Assembly: GCA_039105265.1 (NCBI GenBank)
Contig: JAPFFF010000054.1
Location: forward strand, 558,001-622,000
Direction of reading: 5' to 3'
Length of the DNA stretch: 64,000 nucleotides
Origin: Tritrichomonas musculus
Taxonomy: Eukaryota; Parabasalia; Tritrichomonadida; Tritrichomonadidae
Below are positions 23,001-31,036 of this stretch, one piece after another. The stretch's first letter is position 1; every line of letters begins with the position of its first letter. The notes beneath the pieces are model-generated. The model had not been told where the DNA came from. It searched no databases and was given only the letters and a program-made list of their open reading frames with translations. Position numbers and translations under genes: made by a program.

Positions 23001-23926
23001 TCTTTCTCAATGTATATGTTAATGTTCTTCTTAGTTGATGGTTCGATTATCTTATTTGAGTGTCTGACTCTACGTTCATATCTAAATGATTCAATGACAA
23101 CACTGTCATCCCATGTGTTAATGAATGACGCATCGATTGGTGTAACTGGATGCATATCCCATCGTAATGGTGTGGTAAAATCATCAATGACAATGTCAGC
23201 CATGATATAAAGTAAAATATTACTCGATACTTTGCTTGTTAGCTTGACGGAGAAGTAATGTATATCACATGGAACATCTTTAATATCAATTTGAGATGAT
23301 GATGTTGGTGTAATGTTACTGTTTGAATCATTCAACTCAATTATAGTTCCATCACCATATACTAAACGCCAGTTTTGAATGTACTTGCATAGTGCTGTTG
23401 CATAGTTAGTATCTGATGACACTTCTTCAAAGCTGCTTAACCACCTCGCAATACGTTCAGTGTGTTGTACATAAATATATGGTCTTCCTTTTTTACTTTC
23501 ATATGTTGATAGCTTAGCATATGAGTTATTCACAACGTTATCACCTGTCCATGAATCACCATCCCATATCAATGACCATGCATGGTTGAAGAGATGATCA
23601 ATGAAAGTGAAGTTAGTATGTAGTGGTATGTTGTAATCTGGATCAATGTCCCATGTCATGACGTAGTACTTTGACGTTTGACTTATTGATGATGGTTTGT
23701 ATAGATAAAGCTGATCAGATTCTTTGAGTGTGAATTGAGTATTGTCTTTAATGGTTGTTTGCATTGATTGTAATGCGTCATCGATTTCTTTCTTAGTATA
23801 GATGCAATTGATATGTACATCATCTGTTTTACCATAACGTGTTAATTTTACTTCGCCATTACGTATTCTCATATCATAACCTTTATCATTGAGTGATAGT
23901 GCTTGAGCTGCAAGTGGTGTTATCAT
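17036..23926 (-). CDS. Giant fibre-like protein, 2296 aa
   Basis: A single uninterrupted frame starts at an ATG only 14 bp from the divergent penton-like gene. Large internal duplications are visible. IISQQFYEVTPDP (about residue 330) recurs as IIKQQFYEVSPNP (about 1575), each followed by SSKII.ADNI.TMR.DLN. FNHAWSLIWDGDSWTGD recurs as FGNTWALTWDGNKWVGD. CKAFRHTIKGPL recurs as CKRFRHTLKPTI. A Gly run lies near residue 470 and a Gly/Ala-rich hydrophobic stretch (VGIALGAVGCVLGATGIGVA) near 1660-1690. Residues about 2010-2140 are repeats of the type YALKSELP/EYMLKSDMPDDYA, typical of trimeric phage tail fibres, and the C-terminus ends in a heptad-like coil. A beta-rich domain after the repeats (VDAVFDDGTEHLDFIFK) matches the inner element's fibre-like protein. 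Proposed role: host attachment or virion surface. Confidence 0.7.
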   Translation of the reverse strand: MITPLAAQALSLNDKGYDMRIRNGEVKLTRYGKTDDVHINCIYTKKEIDDALQSMQTTIKDNTQFTLKESDQLYLYKPSSISQTSKYYVMTWDIDPDYNIPLHTNFTFIDHLFNHAWSLIWDGDSWTGDNVVNNSYAKLSTYESKKGRPYIYVQHTERIARWLSSFEEVSSDTNYATALCKYIQNWRLVYGDGTIIELNDSNSNITPTSSSQIDIKDVPCDIHYFSVKLTSKVSSNILLYIMADIVIDDFTTPLRWDMHPVTPIDASFINTWDDSVVIESFRYERRVRHSNKIIEPSTKKNINIYIEKDYFEQLPENADENYNPFDTIISQQFYEVTPDPRNCTTLTTDHNIFSSKIIWADNIMTMRRDLNVVGGTLDVLSYDYAILKAIINSIQEQMRLQAKYNNYVNDLQKYITITKNVLSIVSGAIKIATALSEFSFDSESMALNTTHTEDFHFPDFPGGDSGGGGGGKFPGIDIVGQFLLKYAANAFGQQFSRYLPSQTDTPAATSSLTATALVLSALESLTQIGNATTTLIAGGLTFDRIPTIVDNTRTIYQSLQTFTDSIHELRRRWRERTNNNTIVDHTITNTDEMELDDIDDEEETNNLPTVRLTHETVTNTSVVTQPLLGDHTIESLSNLSINELLDLNTYDPIEGPQIGDIMVRRVGDNRFGLIYVTRVNDKSVNKIIYMRRIDNESSTLTPQQLSLCTMRSVNTNSMWSVNDNGTVYTAAQIERMEPDERYQFESAHPEYIFTRNVDNEMGVSWTEVRDMNGSIQAVIDVRIAVRTEVSSDEISIQSPESNISINSHGISMQQGAITATGQDNVHELVANEYNVVVSNYELAPIEENLTIPNTTTTLADIQNMDWYERYRLVYEILNESGNILSFEGSNLDDNETEYTTVLYNNRAIGVIDLRHRNQVSITDNTITITNPQSIFKLTDRELQWIRRDEQQQTIRQTLSGFISNITDRIEHINNIEWLLDHPNLTDRLIIGRGSSILVPIVDVLLYIPRLIHKAGEETLALLSEVDNTTYSTYDDGLDAIIEWCTGNGIDISLPDDTNEAISLNSCVNICKAFRHTIKGPLALLAYKIKDVESKSSGELPSAGEFDVVEGYPDYYVKHDDITVYTPTVSSESSADDPVNDPVIIMKITLPTALKNKLTTSTSVDVFKIHLRNMLLFDWQGNILNDFIISAKDGKFICPELTHNVARDCCTYSTRKRDDPEIMFATDFNIEPYIRFLNGDIVIHNLLSTDALVARKPTIKCDIIDATNALKLQRSDVYYFYRPSMIDYDEHVKYTDMFANEQLEYECECYRMVYKIPSTYDIPTNLTFKFSEYCFGNTWALTWDGNKWVGDSIQGRFQSKVISKCKTRDPKEDNYGSTGCMVAVKRDTLNYRAIPEDKTHGLAYSLLNTCSNDGKYEVLIKLSDGRLVNASEYELNIGYSFILNGATMDGYDLVAMSCTYNNYSTSTLKVSDIELLYLDLTLPHQEHTMRLSFTVGEVHNKNDVYNRGYVDLSGALDTVERVAYVWSKTPTQTSNDDGLTSRDIALYLRHDYTDPIDEVNWDPSTNAFEYIIKQQFYEVSPNPNSATTLYTGFNITSSKIITADNITTMRSDLNLVTNNVDVVSYDVKEVKSKVDALGSQMTDQQAKTKYLEKEVDKIDMKANVGIALGAVGCVLGATGIGVAGKALSFATKGVGSVVESGGRELVNTITKASDVGADVLDDMVGKLTDELPDIGADIFFGDLVSGATASYVRVQTMAADDEPQVSTHDKLTKIAQWCDEEYIPVTEMNFSDELDDPSKVAMTLTSTMDMCKRFRHTLKPTIKALANAISDVSVQMDGYVNKNELARNDTIDVVGKVDGKTIQLIAEDTITSGVLKVKLMVRTISEFNDIDYDEQYVTINIVDDAIAEFIGTDTFPAATMSGNIITINNPHNVQVTSITVKENTSVRQLALTTNDLAYTCDIDALQKKIDSLHDQLEQNDKSLATTLNEFPTVDEVNTALDTVKNESDIKYALKSEIPTNHVTTSQLTSTLNEYMLKSDMPDDYATMDDLDRYALKSELPTNHVTTSQLTSTLNEYMLKSDMPDDYVVVDQLDRYALKSDIPTDYVNVAALDEYMLKSDMPDDYATMGDLDGYALKSELPNIDVNNVRAYDDLSYCSTDKTSLTIGVTGTLKLPSILPFIEGAHIVVDAVFDDGTEHLDFIFKTNSIASDTHTMIYNVNGTEAVLRYQDYTINWNNTTGEFTIKGFVKHKGKNPTEYRNLRADTSDHHDSLALNSQIEQLWSYITALESRIAALEST

Positions 23927-23940
23927 TTACCATTGATAAA
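23927..23940. promoter_or_regulatory. 14-bp divergent intergenic spacer
   Basis: TTACCATTGATAAA separates the start codons of the fibre-like gene (minus) and the penton-like gene (plus). Any promoter must overlap the coding regions. The inner element has an equal 14-bp spacer between its fibre-like gene and the divergent neighbour. Confidence 0.5.
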
Positions 23941-24699
23941 ATGATACTTTCATTGAAGAGCAATGGTCCAGACTACAATCGCATACGTGCTAACATACAA
24001 ATACCATGGAACTGTCAATATATTGAGTATTATGTTGCGGCAATCAATACAAAGAATGTGTTACTTATATCACATGATGATAGTATAACATATGAGTGGG
24101 ATGATAATGATTTAGCACATACACACCATGTCAACACTATGAGCTTGGAAGACAGATACTATTCAATGCCAAGTGATATACCTGATTTATTTAATGTGAA
24201 TGATGCTAATGGGCGACCGATTATGAATGTACAATTGAATAACAATACTAATGTCATTAATTTAACACCACATGTTGACAACTTCACTATCACATCAATG
24301 TCACATCGTATAGCATTGATAACAGGATTGTATAACACGCCACTTAACCAGCCGTTAGCAAATGGTAGAGCAACACAATGTGACATTCCGATAATAGACT
24401 ACGCTAACAAGCTATACTTGATATCAAAGCAAGGTCAAGCTATACAATCCAACTTGGGTGATGTTGAGTATACACCATCAGTGATAGCAAGCATCGATCA
24501 TATCATTTGTTATGGCTTACCAATCATACAGAACTTTGAAACGTATGGTAAACCAATTAAAAATGTTGTTAACATTGATTCATTCAAACAGATTGAGTTG
24601 GAGTTGGTTGACTTTGAATATCAGCCAGTTAAGTTGATGTCACCTATGTTTGTTACGATTAAGGTCAACCCATGTGATCCACCTAAGATGAAGCTGTAA
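23941..24699 (+). CDS. Penton-like minor capsid protein of the outer Polinton
   Basis: 252 aa starting at ATG 23941; an upstream in-frame GTG would overlap the divergent fibre gene and is not used. The opening SNGPDYNRIRANIQIPWNCQ and the closing strands IELELVDFEYQPVKLMSP then MFVTIKV are beta-rich and match the architecture of Polinton/virophage penton (single jelly-roll) proteins, where the C-terminus reads like E-L-x-L-x-D-x2-Gly/Tyr-x-P-V-x-L. It would form the five-fold vertices and plausibly anchor the adjacent fibre-like protein. The size fits the family. Confidence 0.6.
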   Translation: MILSLKSNGPDYNRIRANIQIPWNCQYIEYYVAAINTKNVLLISHDDSITYEWDDNDLAHTHHVNTMSLEDRYYSMPSDIPDLFNVNDANGRPIMNVQLNNNTNVINLTPHVDNFTITSMSHRIALITGLYNTPLNQPLANGRATQCDIPIIDYANKLYLISKQGQAIQSNLGDVEYTPSVIASIDHIICYGLPIIQNFETYGKPIKNVVNIDSFKQIELELVDFEYQPVKLMSPMFVTIKVNPCDPPKMKL

Positions 24700-24710
24700 A
24701 AATGATTGAT

Positions 24711-24956
24711 CTATTTTTGATCACTGCTAATGTTGGTTGTTACACTAGCTTTAAATGCACGCAACTCAATGAGCTCTTGCTTTTTACGTTCACGGTACTG
24801 CTTTTGTTGTTGTCTTCTAGCATTGATACGTTCTTCATCAGTGTGATATAGCTTTTTACGACCACGCTTTTTAGGTTCGTTATCAATACCCTGCTTTGAT
24901 TTGAGTGATTTAACAACAGCAGTATCGTTAAACAATTCAGTGTTGATGCTTGACAT
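24711..24956 (-). CDS. Small basic bZIP-like/AT-hook-like DNA-binding protein
   Basis: 81 aa. The centre reads KKRGRKKLYHTDEERINARR followed by QQQKQYRERKKQEL: an AT-hook-like RGRKK followed by a basic region resembling the bZIP basic helix, but too short for a full leucine zipper. Start context is GCAAATG. It is convergent with the penton-like gene, 11 bp apart. A regulatory or genome-condensing role is inferred. Confidence 0.55.
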   Translation of the reverse strand: MSSINTELFNDTAVVKSLKSKQGIDNEPKKRGRKKLYHTDEERINARRQQQKQYRERKKQELIELRAFKASVTTNISSDQK

Positions 24957-25088
24957 TTGCTATGAGATAAAAAATCATATTATGAAATGTGATATGAAAA
25001 CAAATGAAAAAAATTTTAAGTGTTTATAATGATATGCATTATGTAATGTAGTGGGAATGGTTTAAATATCATATTGCAACTAACTAGT

Positions 25089-25182
25089 GTCTGGCCAGAC
25101 GTGGTACAGTGGTTGAGTCATGAAGCGTGTCTCCCAGCTTCGGCGGCAGGCATGAGTTCGATTCATAGCAGTACCGATTTTT
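25089..25182 (+). other. tRNA-like sequence with internal pol III promoter boxes
   Basis: TGGTACAGTGG (25102-25112) fits the pol III A box and GTTCGATTC (25155-25163) fits the B box at tRNA-like spacing. A T5 run follows at 25178-25182. The T stem (CATGA/TCATA with loop GTTCGAT) is mostly paired, and a UUCG-capped mini-stem lies before it. The 5' side starts in a perfect palindrome GTCTGGCCAGAC (25089-25100) and does not pair well with the 3' side, so this is not a standard tRNA. It could be a tRNA-derived small RNA gene or a chance match. Confidence 0.3.
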
Positions 25183-25483
25183 CGTGTTATTTTATCACAC
25201 TTGTGATGGAGCCTGTAGCGAATCAACACCTAAGGTAAGCCATTGCTTGTGATATGTGTAGCACGAAAAGCATCTACCGGTAGGTGTATACTAGTAATGA
25301 ACGTGTTAAATCACGTTCCCCAACCATAGTGTGTGTAGTTCCTTTCCTGTGAGGGGTTGATGTACAATCCCGGGTACGTATGTTGATTCCTCATCGAATG
25401 CATAACACACTCACGAAGACGGTTGGTTTTTGCACTTTTGTTTTTGCGTTTGCATGGCGTGTTTAATGGTGTGTGTGATGTAT
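25183..25483. other. Non-coding stretch within the outer Polinton
   Basis: About 300 bp of balanced base composition, unlike the AT-rich host, between the tRNA-like sequence and the minisatellite. It has no convincing open frame. It contains CCCGGGTACG and a few short inverted repeats but nothing I can name. Confidence 0.4.
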
Positions 25484-25850
25484 CACTTAAGTGAGCATTG
25501 GAGTGATGCATTGAAGCGAGCATTGAGTGAGCATTGGAGTGATGCATTGAAGCGAGCATTGAGTGAGCATTGGAGTGATGCATTGAAGTGAACACTTGAG
25601 GTGAGCATTGGAGTGATGCATTGGAGTGAGCATTGGAGTGATGCACTTGAGTGAGCATTGGAGTGATGCACTTGAGTGAACACTTGAGGTGAGCATTGGA
25701 GTGATGCATTGGAGTGAGCATTGAGTGTTGCATTGGAGTGAGCATTGAGTGTTGCATTGGAGTGAGCATTGAGTGTTGCATTGGAGTGAGCATTGAGTGT
25801 TGCATTGGAGTGATGCATTGAAGTGAAGACTTGACTGAGCATTGAGTTGA
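25484..25850. repeat. Minisatellite of GAGTGATGCATTG / GAGTGAGCATTG units
   Basis: About 370 bp built from two related 12-13-bp words combined into 24-36-bp higher-order units; the cleanest block is a 24-bp period at about 25720-25810 (GCATTGGAGTGAGCATTGAG then TGTT). Minus-strand frames through it (MQHSMLTP repeats) run in all three phases, which is what a repeat produces, so I do not call a gene. Confidence 0.85.
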
Positions 25851-25868
25851 TAACCAAAAATAAATCGT

Positions 25869-26321
25869 TTAAACTACATCATTAGTAGCATCTCTCAACG
25901 CATCAACTGAGGTTTGTTCATTGAGTTTACTTCTGTATTCATTGATAGCATCATTTGCTTTGGTGTAGATTGATTCATAACGTTTCAACTCATGACGTAA
26001 GCATAACTTATCGATGTAATACTTGTAATAGGTATGAGTTTCATCATTAGTTGATGTGAATTGTCTTGGTGTTAAGTCAATGGTTAACAGCATTGGATCA
26101 CGATATACTGTTCGATAACGATTCTCACGTACAGTTATGTATGGTACCTTACCAAAGATGTTAATCAACTCATTCATGTCAATGGTTCTGTTGCCATCAA
26201 TGACTAGTAATGGTCGAACACTAATGCCGAAATCAATAGGGTATATCTTACTATCAAGATAGACAATTAACTTATCATCATTAGTTGGTTTGATTGTTTG
26301 AACGAAGCTAGTGACAGACAT
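25869..26321 (-). CDS. Unrecognised 150-aa outer-Polinton protein
   Basis: A beta-rich N-terminal part (KLIVYLDSKIYPIDFGISVR, PLLVID) is followed by a charged helical C-terminal part (about 95-150, YKYYIDKLCLRHELKRYESI). It lies between the minisatellite and the polymerase gene on the same strand, with start context CACAAACCATG. Function unknown. Confidence 0.6.
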   Translation of the reverse strand: MSVTSFVQTIKPTNDDKLIVYLDSKIYPIDFGISVRPLLVIDGNRTIDMNELINIFGKVPYITVRENRYRTVYRDPMLLTIDLTPRQFTSTNDETHTYYKYYIDKLCLRHELKRYESIYTKANDAINEYRSKLNEQTSVDALRDATNDVV

Positions 26322-26386
26322 GGTTTGTGATGCGAATAAAAATTTACATTGATGAATTGCAATGTTTTAATTGAATTACTGTAGTG

Positions 26387-28074
26387 TTACTTGAATTGAA
26401 CTGTCCTGGTAAATTGTGGTAGTGTAACTTGTTGAAATGACTTTGTCTTTCTGAAGCAGTTGCAACCATCAGTTAAGTCAAAAGTGATTGCTTCACCATG
26501 ATACATACGTTCATACAGTTCTTCAACGGTGATGTTCATACGCTTGCACTTGTTAATGATGCATTGCTTTGGTATTGATTTCATTCTAATGTGATAGTCT
26601 TCATTACCTTGTTCATCAACGAGTATATCAAGATATGACTTCTTACCTAATGCAATGAGCTTACGTGAGTGTATCTTACCAACTGCACCTGGGAATACAT
26701 CGAAGTCACAATGAAACTGTGTCATATTACTGCCAATTAAGTCTTTACCATATGTTGCTTTGAATAGAGCAGCTAACTTATCAACATCATCTTCATTTAA
26801 GTGCATGCTATCAGTATCTTGGTAGTGTATTGCTATGTCATTCTGTTCAGCGAGTGTCATGACTTGATTCATGATGTGTTTACTCCATGATAACACTGAT
26901 GCACCAAACTGTGGTAGGTTGTAGTGTTTATTGATTGGTTTAATCATCTTAACGAATACTTTATTACCACCATTGTCAACAACCTCTTTGATGTAGTTGT
27001 ATTTGCGATAAATGAATGGTATGATATCATCTCTGTTAATAATCTTGACTTCATCTGTGATTGGCTTTAATATTGACTTGCCGTAGATTGAGTTGAGTAA
27101 CAACTTGATGGTCTTCTCAAGTGGGTTATGTTCACGCTTGTATGTTTTTCGTAACTCGAATAGTGTATCAATGAATGTGTTGATGGATGAATTGAAACCA
27201 TCATTGAAGTAGTAACCACGTAAGAATTCATACTCAATATCATAAGCTTTAAACAAATCAATCAAACCAATCTTGTCAATGTAGAAGTGGTCAACTGGTT
27301 GGTTACAGAACAGTTTAGTGCCTTCTTCATTGCGTATGAATACCTGACCAAACCTATATGGGTTATCTGACTTACACTTTATGTGTTTGATGTTGATCTC
27401 AATGAAGAACGTATCATAACACATGAGTTGATCGTGAGTTGTGTTTGATGGTATAACTTGTGGTTTACCCTTTGGTATGCCTGGCATGATCGACATTGCA
27501 GATGGATATAAGCTGACTGCATCGAAGTCCTGTATCTTACCTTCAACATATTGCTTCTCATTGTTAGCTGTCATTGTTCTACCACCACTAACACAACGTT
27601 GGATGAAGTTCTGTGGCTTACCTGATAGTGTGAAGCAGTCTTTAGTGCAACCATATGTGCGTGCGAAGTCGTAGCCAATTGCACTGATTGATATGTACTG
27701 GTTAATACCAGGGAATTTGTTGTTAGCTTTCTTGAACACTTCATTGAGGTCATGATCAAACTTACGTATACCATTAGCGAGTGTGATGCAGTCATGTTCA
27801 CAGTAGAATTGAGCATACTTCATAATATCAATCATGTGTGTGGTTTCATCATATGACTCAGCTACTTTGGCATTGATGAGTAGTTGTAAGTAAGCTTGAT
27901 CGAGTTCAGATGCTGACATATCATCAATGTGTTCGTTGCGATATTGATCTTTGAATTCATCGAATGGTATCATCTTACGTTTGATGTTAGCTGCTGTGTA
28001 GAGTTTGTATGGCATGATTTCTTTATGTACATTGAGGTTGAACATGTTACCAAACTGTGATAGTGGCGCTGGTA
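26387..28074 (-). pseudogene. Protein-primed DNA polymerase B of the outer Polinton, polymerase-domain part
   Basis: This is the catalytic half of a family-B polymerase. Motif A reads DFDAVSLYPSAMS, motif B LLLNSIYGKS, motif C YQDTDSMH, and a downstream KKSYLDILVDE strand is typical of the protein-primed group. It would replicate the linear element from protein-primed ends. The gene is interrupted here by the insertion of the nested Polinton; the exonuclease-side part lies beyond it at 49425-51231 on the same strand. The 6-bp target duplication CTGGTA (28069-28074) marks the junction. Confidence 0.88.
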
Positions 28075-28345
28075 AGTAGTAATAGTATGTTCGTATTGAC
28101 CCCCAGATAATAATTCATTGGAAACCCCCCTCATGAACCAAGCTCAAAACCTCATTTTGAAAATTAGTGAAAAAATTATCCACAGGGTTTAAATTTTAAT
28201 TAGCCATCTTAATCTGTTGTAGAACAAGGCCTGTCATAAAGCGCTAAACACTCATTTTAAAATTTATTTCAAAGTTAATTCGGGATTTAAAATTTAAATA
28301 AGGGCTCCAGAGTGAACCTGAGAACAAGTTATAAAATTTTAATTT
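28075..28345 (+). repeat. Left TIR of the inner Polinton
   Basis: 271 bp, inverted copy at 49155-49424, with about eight differences. It contains a run of Cs (TTGACCCCCAG) near the tip. No gene. Confidence 0.93.
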
Positions 28346-28375
28346 AAGAATTTGTTTTTTTTATCTTATTTAAAA

Positions 28376-28798
28376 ATGCAACAACGAATCCGCATAGCGG
28401 CTGAGACCTTTGGTCGAATCGACCATATCATTTCTGAATTACTTGCTTTAAAATCTGAAATTGAAACAAAGCAAACCGAATCAACTGAAACACAAATTGA
28501 AACACCAACTGAACAATCCGAGCAAGGCTCTGCTGAATCAACTGAACAATCAACTGAATTAAATCCTATACGAAGAAGAACAAATCGCTCATTTCCATTA
28601 AACAAATCGAAGTTTTTAAATGACGAACAGAGAGACCAAGTTCTTCAATTTGCTTCTGACCATAAAGAAACAATTATGAACCAACCAAGGTCTAATCGAA
28701 TTCAATTCCTTCAGAATCTAATTCGTGAACAATTAAATATCAATTTATCGTTATATATGACGGGAAAACTGATTCAAATAATCTCATCCAACAATTAA
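28376..28798 (+). CDS. Unrecognised 140-aa protein inside the left TIR of the inner Polinton
   Basis: Starts MQQRIRIAAETFGRIDHIIS. A Thr/Glu/Ser-rich linker (about 35-68) separates a short N-terminal helix from a C-terminal helical part (DEQRDQVLQFASDHKE, NLIREQLNINLSLY). The charged C-terminal helices and the position beside the TIR could suit a small DNA-binding or regulatory protein, but no motif supports this. The ATG at 28376 is preferred over an upstream alternative start because a T-rich leader precedes it. Confidence 0.5.
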   Translation: MQQRIRIAAETFGRIDHIISELLALKSEIETKQTESTETQIETPTEQSEQGSAESTEQSTELNPIRRRTNRSFPLNKSKFLNDEQRDQVLQFASDHKETIMNQPRSNRIQFLQNLIREQLNINLSLYMTGKLIQIISSNN

Positions 28799-28823
28799 GC
28801 TAAAAAAATTTTTTTTATACTAT

Positions 28824-31022
28824 TTATGCCTTAAAGCATGCAATTGTTTTATTATCTATTATTGCAGTGATGATACCAACAGTCATACGTTTAATCTTTG
28901 ATGTTATTGCAGTTTCACCACTAAGAATCTTCAATTTATTATCTTCATTATCAATAAATACTTCATCTCCAATACCATAACAAGATGAATCATCAACTTT
29001 CAATAGATAATCGCCATGGGAAGCAAATGTTATAGCATTATTTTTTTCATCAATTCTAACACAAATACCAACATATTCTTTCCATGAACCAGTAGTTTTG
29101 ACACAGCAAATACAATCCGTAGTATCATTCACAGTTGAAAGTTCCCACGTATCACCATCATGTTTATAAACCTTACCGGTCATATATACTGGAGCTCCAA
29201 TAACGAAATCATTAATAGAGTTCATTGATGACTCGATTGGGGAGTAATGAGTAATCGTATTTGAACCGTTTGATGTAATTGTACCGTTAACCTTTAAATT
29301 AGAATCAATTATTGTATTTCTTGCAGTACCAAACATTGAAAAAGATTGAAATTTATAACCATCAACATATATATACAATTCACCTGAATTAGCAGTTTTT
29401 CCAGATTTATATTCAAAATCAGTATTATATACATCATTATATCCAAAACTAACTGAAGTAAACATATTAGCATCAACAGAACTATAAAATTTAGCTATAT
29501 TACTTGCTGGACAAGATATTTCTAACAAACTATTTTTTGTCACATAACCTGACAAATCGACAGGTTCTGGAATTTCACTCTTTACTTGCTCAATAGCACG
29601 GGCCAACTCTGTTGTCAATGCAAAGTTATCATTCACATATTTCACCGAAGTAATCATATTATCGTTCACAGGTTGGTTGCTGATTAATGTGATAGATGCA
29701 TCATATATATTAGTCAATGTATCATCCTCAGCTCTCAATGAAACAATACGTGTACCTACACGAATATCTATTGATTCATCCCCGGTTGATTTGTATATGA
29801 TATTTGCACCCTTTCGTCCAGAATATTCGTATTCAGCTTCTTCATATGTTGTAGCTTCGGCATTTCGTTTGAACTTGACAATAATATTTTTGGTTGTTAA
29901 TACCCTTCTGATATAATCATCTGGGACTACACAACTGCTATCATTCTGTGTACATTGAAATGTGAATTGTTCTGGACTTTCATCAACAACATTTGCAGTT
30001 TTAATGAATGGTGATTCGATTTGTGCTCTAATGAAATTATATGCTATTGGATTACTGCTATGTGATGCACTAAACGATAAATATACAATTTGTCCATCAT
30101 CATGACGCCATATTATTCTATCAATGCGTTTGCCATTGCTATCATACCTGTCCATGCTATCGTAAGTGTTAGTAGAACCATTTGGTTTAAATATTACATC
30201 AATATGCACTATATCATCATCTTGATTATCTCCCCAATTAACATCAAATATCAAATGAACTCCAGCATTGGCTAGCTTAGGGGTAATATATACACCCTCA
30301 TATAAGGTTGCTGGATATTCAATATTCAATTCAGTGCCATATAATGCAGTATTCAATGCAGATTCATTAACCAAATCTGTGGGTATCTCCGGGATATCAC
30401 TTTTCAAAGCATATTTACCATCAGCCACATCCTTGGTCTCATACTTATTGAATTCATAAGCCAATTCATCTTCATCAACAAACTTCTCATCAGTTTGTGC
30501 GCTAGTATAATATGGTGTCAAGTCAACAGGTTCTGGGATATCTGTTGAGAGTGCATACTTGGTCATATCTGGCAAGTCCTGAGTCTTCACATACTCACTT
30601 AAGTTCGTAAGCTTCGCATATGGTTCCAAAGCAGTTGTCAAAGCAGATTCATTAACCAAATCTGTAGGTATTTCAGGTATGTCAGTTGATAATGCAAAGT
30701 TGTTAACAACGTAATCACGTAATGTATTAACAGCGTTTTGAATTTCTTCACTACTAGCATACTTTAATAATTCTTTATTGAATTCCTCTGTTTTCAAATA
30801 ATCGAATAAATCAGTTGTTTTCGCATACTCATCAAGATTCGTAAGCTTAGCGTATGGTTCCAATAATTCTTTCAATTCCTCAGTATTCAAGCTTGACCCT
30901 AAATTATTTCCGTTATTGCATTGACACCCACATGAAGTGGAATATTTCTTGATATATTCTATTATCAATTCATCAATTGTATTAACTTTTTTTATAGTAC
31001 CCGCTTGTTCTATCGTGAACAT
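28824..31022 (-). CDS. Fibre-like protein of the inner Polinton, 732 aa
   Basis: The start is set at ATG 31022 (MFTIEQAGTIKK), 14 bp from the divergent 836-aa gene. Residues about 60-225 are tail-fibre-type repeats (LEPYAKLTNLDEYAKTTDL, KYALSTDIPE, KYALKSDIPEIP). The following domain (about 230-310) contains GVHLIFDVNWGDNQDDDIVH then IDVIFK, matching the domain that follows the repeats in the outer element's giant fibre-like protein. The C-terminal ~150 residues are beta-rich with Gly-Asp turns (FVIGAPVYMTGKVYKHDGDT, GIGDEVFIDNEDNKL), reminiscent of phage surface or decoration proteins. Likely a trimeric virion appendage for host attachment. Confidence 0.65.
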   Translation of the reverse strand: MFTIEQAGTIKKVNTIDELIIEYIKKYSTSCGCQCNNGNNLGSSLNTEELKELLEPYAKLTNLDEYAKTTDLFDYLKTEEFNKELLKYASSEEIQNAVNTLRDYVVNNFALSTDIPEIPTDLVNESALTTALEPYAKLTNLSEYVKTQDLPDMTKYALSTDIPEPVDLTPYYTSAQTDEKFVDEDELAYEFNKYETKDVADGKYALKSDIPEIPTDLVNESALNTALYGTELNIEYPATLYEGVYITPKLANAGVHLIFDVNWGDNQDDDIVHIDVIFKPNGSTNTYDSMDRYDSNGKRIDRIIWRHDDGQIVYLSFSASHSSNPIAYNFIRAQIESPFIKTANVVDESPEQFTFQCTQNDSSCVVPDDYIRRVLTTKNIIVKFKRNAEATTYEEAEYEYSGRKGANIIYKSTGDESIDIRVGTRIVSLRAEDDTLTNIYDASITLISNQPVNDNMITSVKYVNDNFALTTELARAIEQVKSEIPEPVDLSGYVTKNSLLEISCPASNIAKFYSSVDANMFTSVSFGYNDVYNTDFEYKSGKTANSGELYIYVDGYKFQSFSMFGTARNTIIDSNLKVNGTITSNGSNTITHYSPIESSMNSINDFVIGAPVYMTGKVYKHDGDTWELSTVNDTTDCICCVKTTGSWKEYVGICVRIDEKNNAITFASHGDYLLKVDDSSCYGIGDEVFIDNEDNKLKILSGETAITSKIKRMTVGIITAIIDNKTIACFKA

Positions 31023-31036
31023 TTTGGGAATAATAA

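Noticed and set aside
25089-25182. Calling a standard tRNA gene
   Set aside because: The acceptor ends do not pair and no convincing anticodon arm can be drawn; kept only as a tRNA-like sequence.
25311-25857. Minus-strand MQHSMLTP-repeat proteins
   Set aside because: Several overlapping frames are open at once over a minisatellite, there is no unique sequence, and no start context resembles the other genes.
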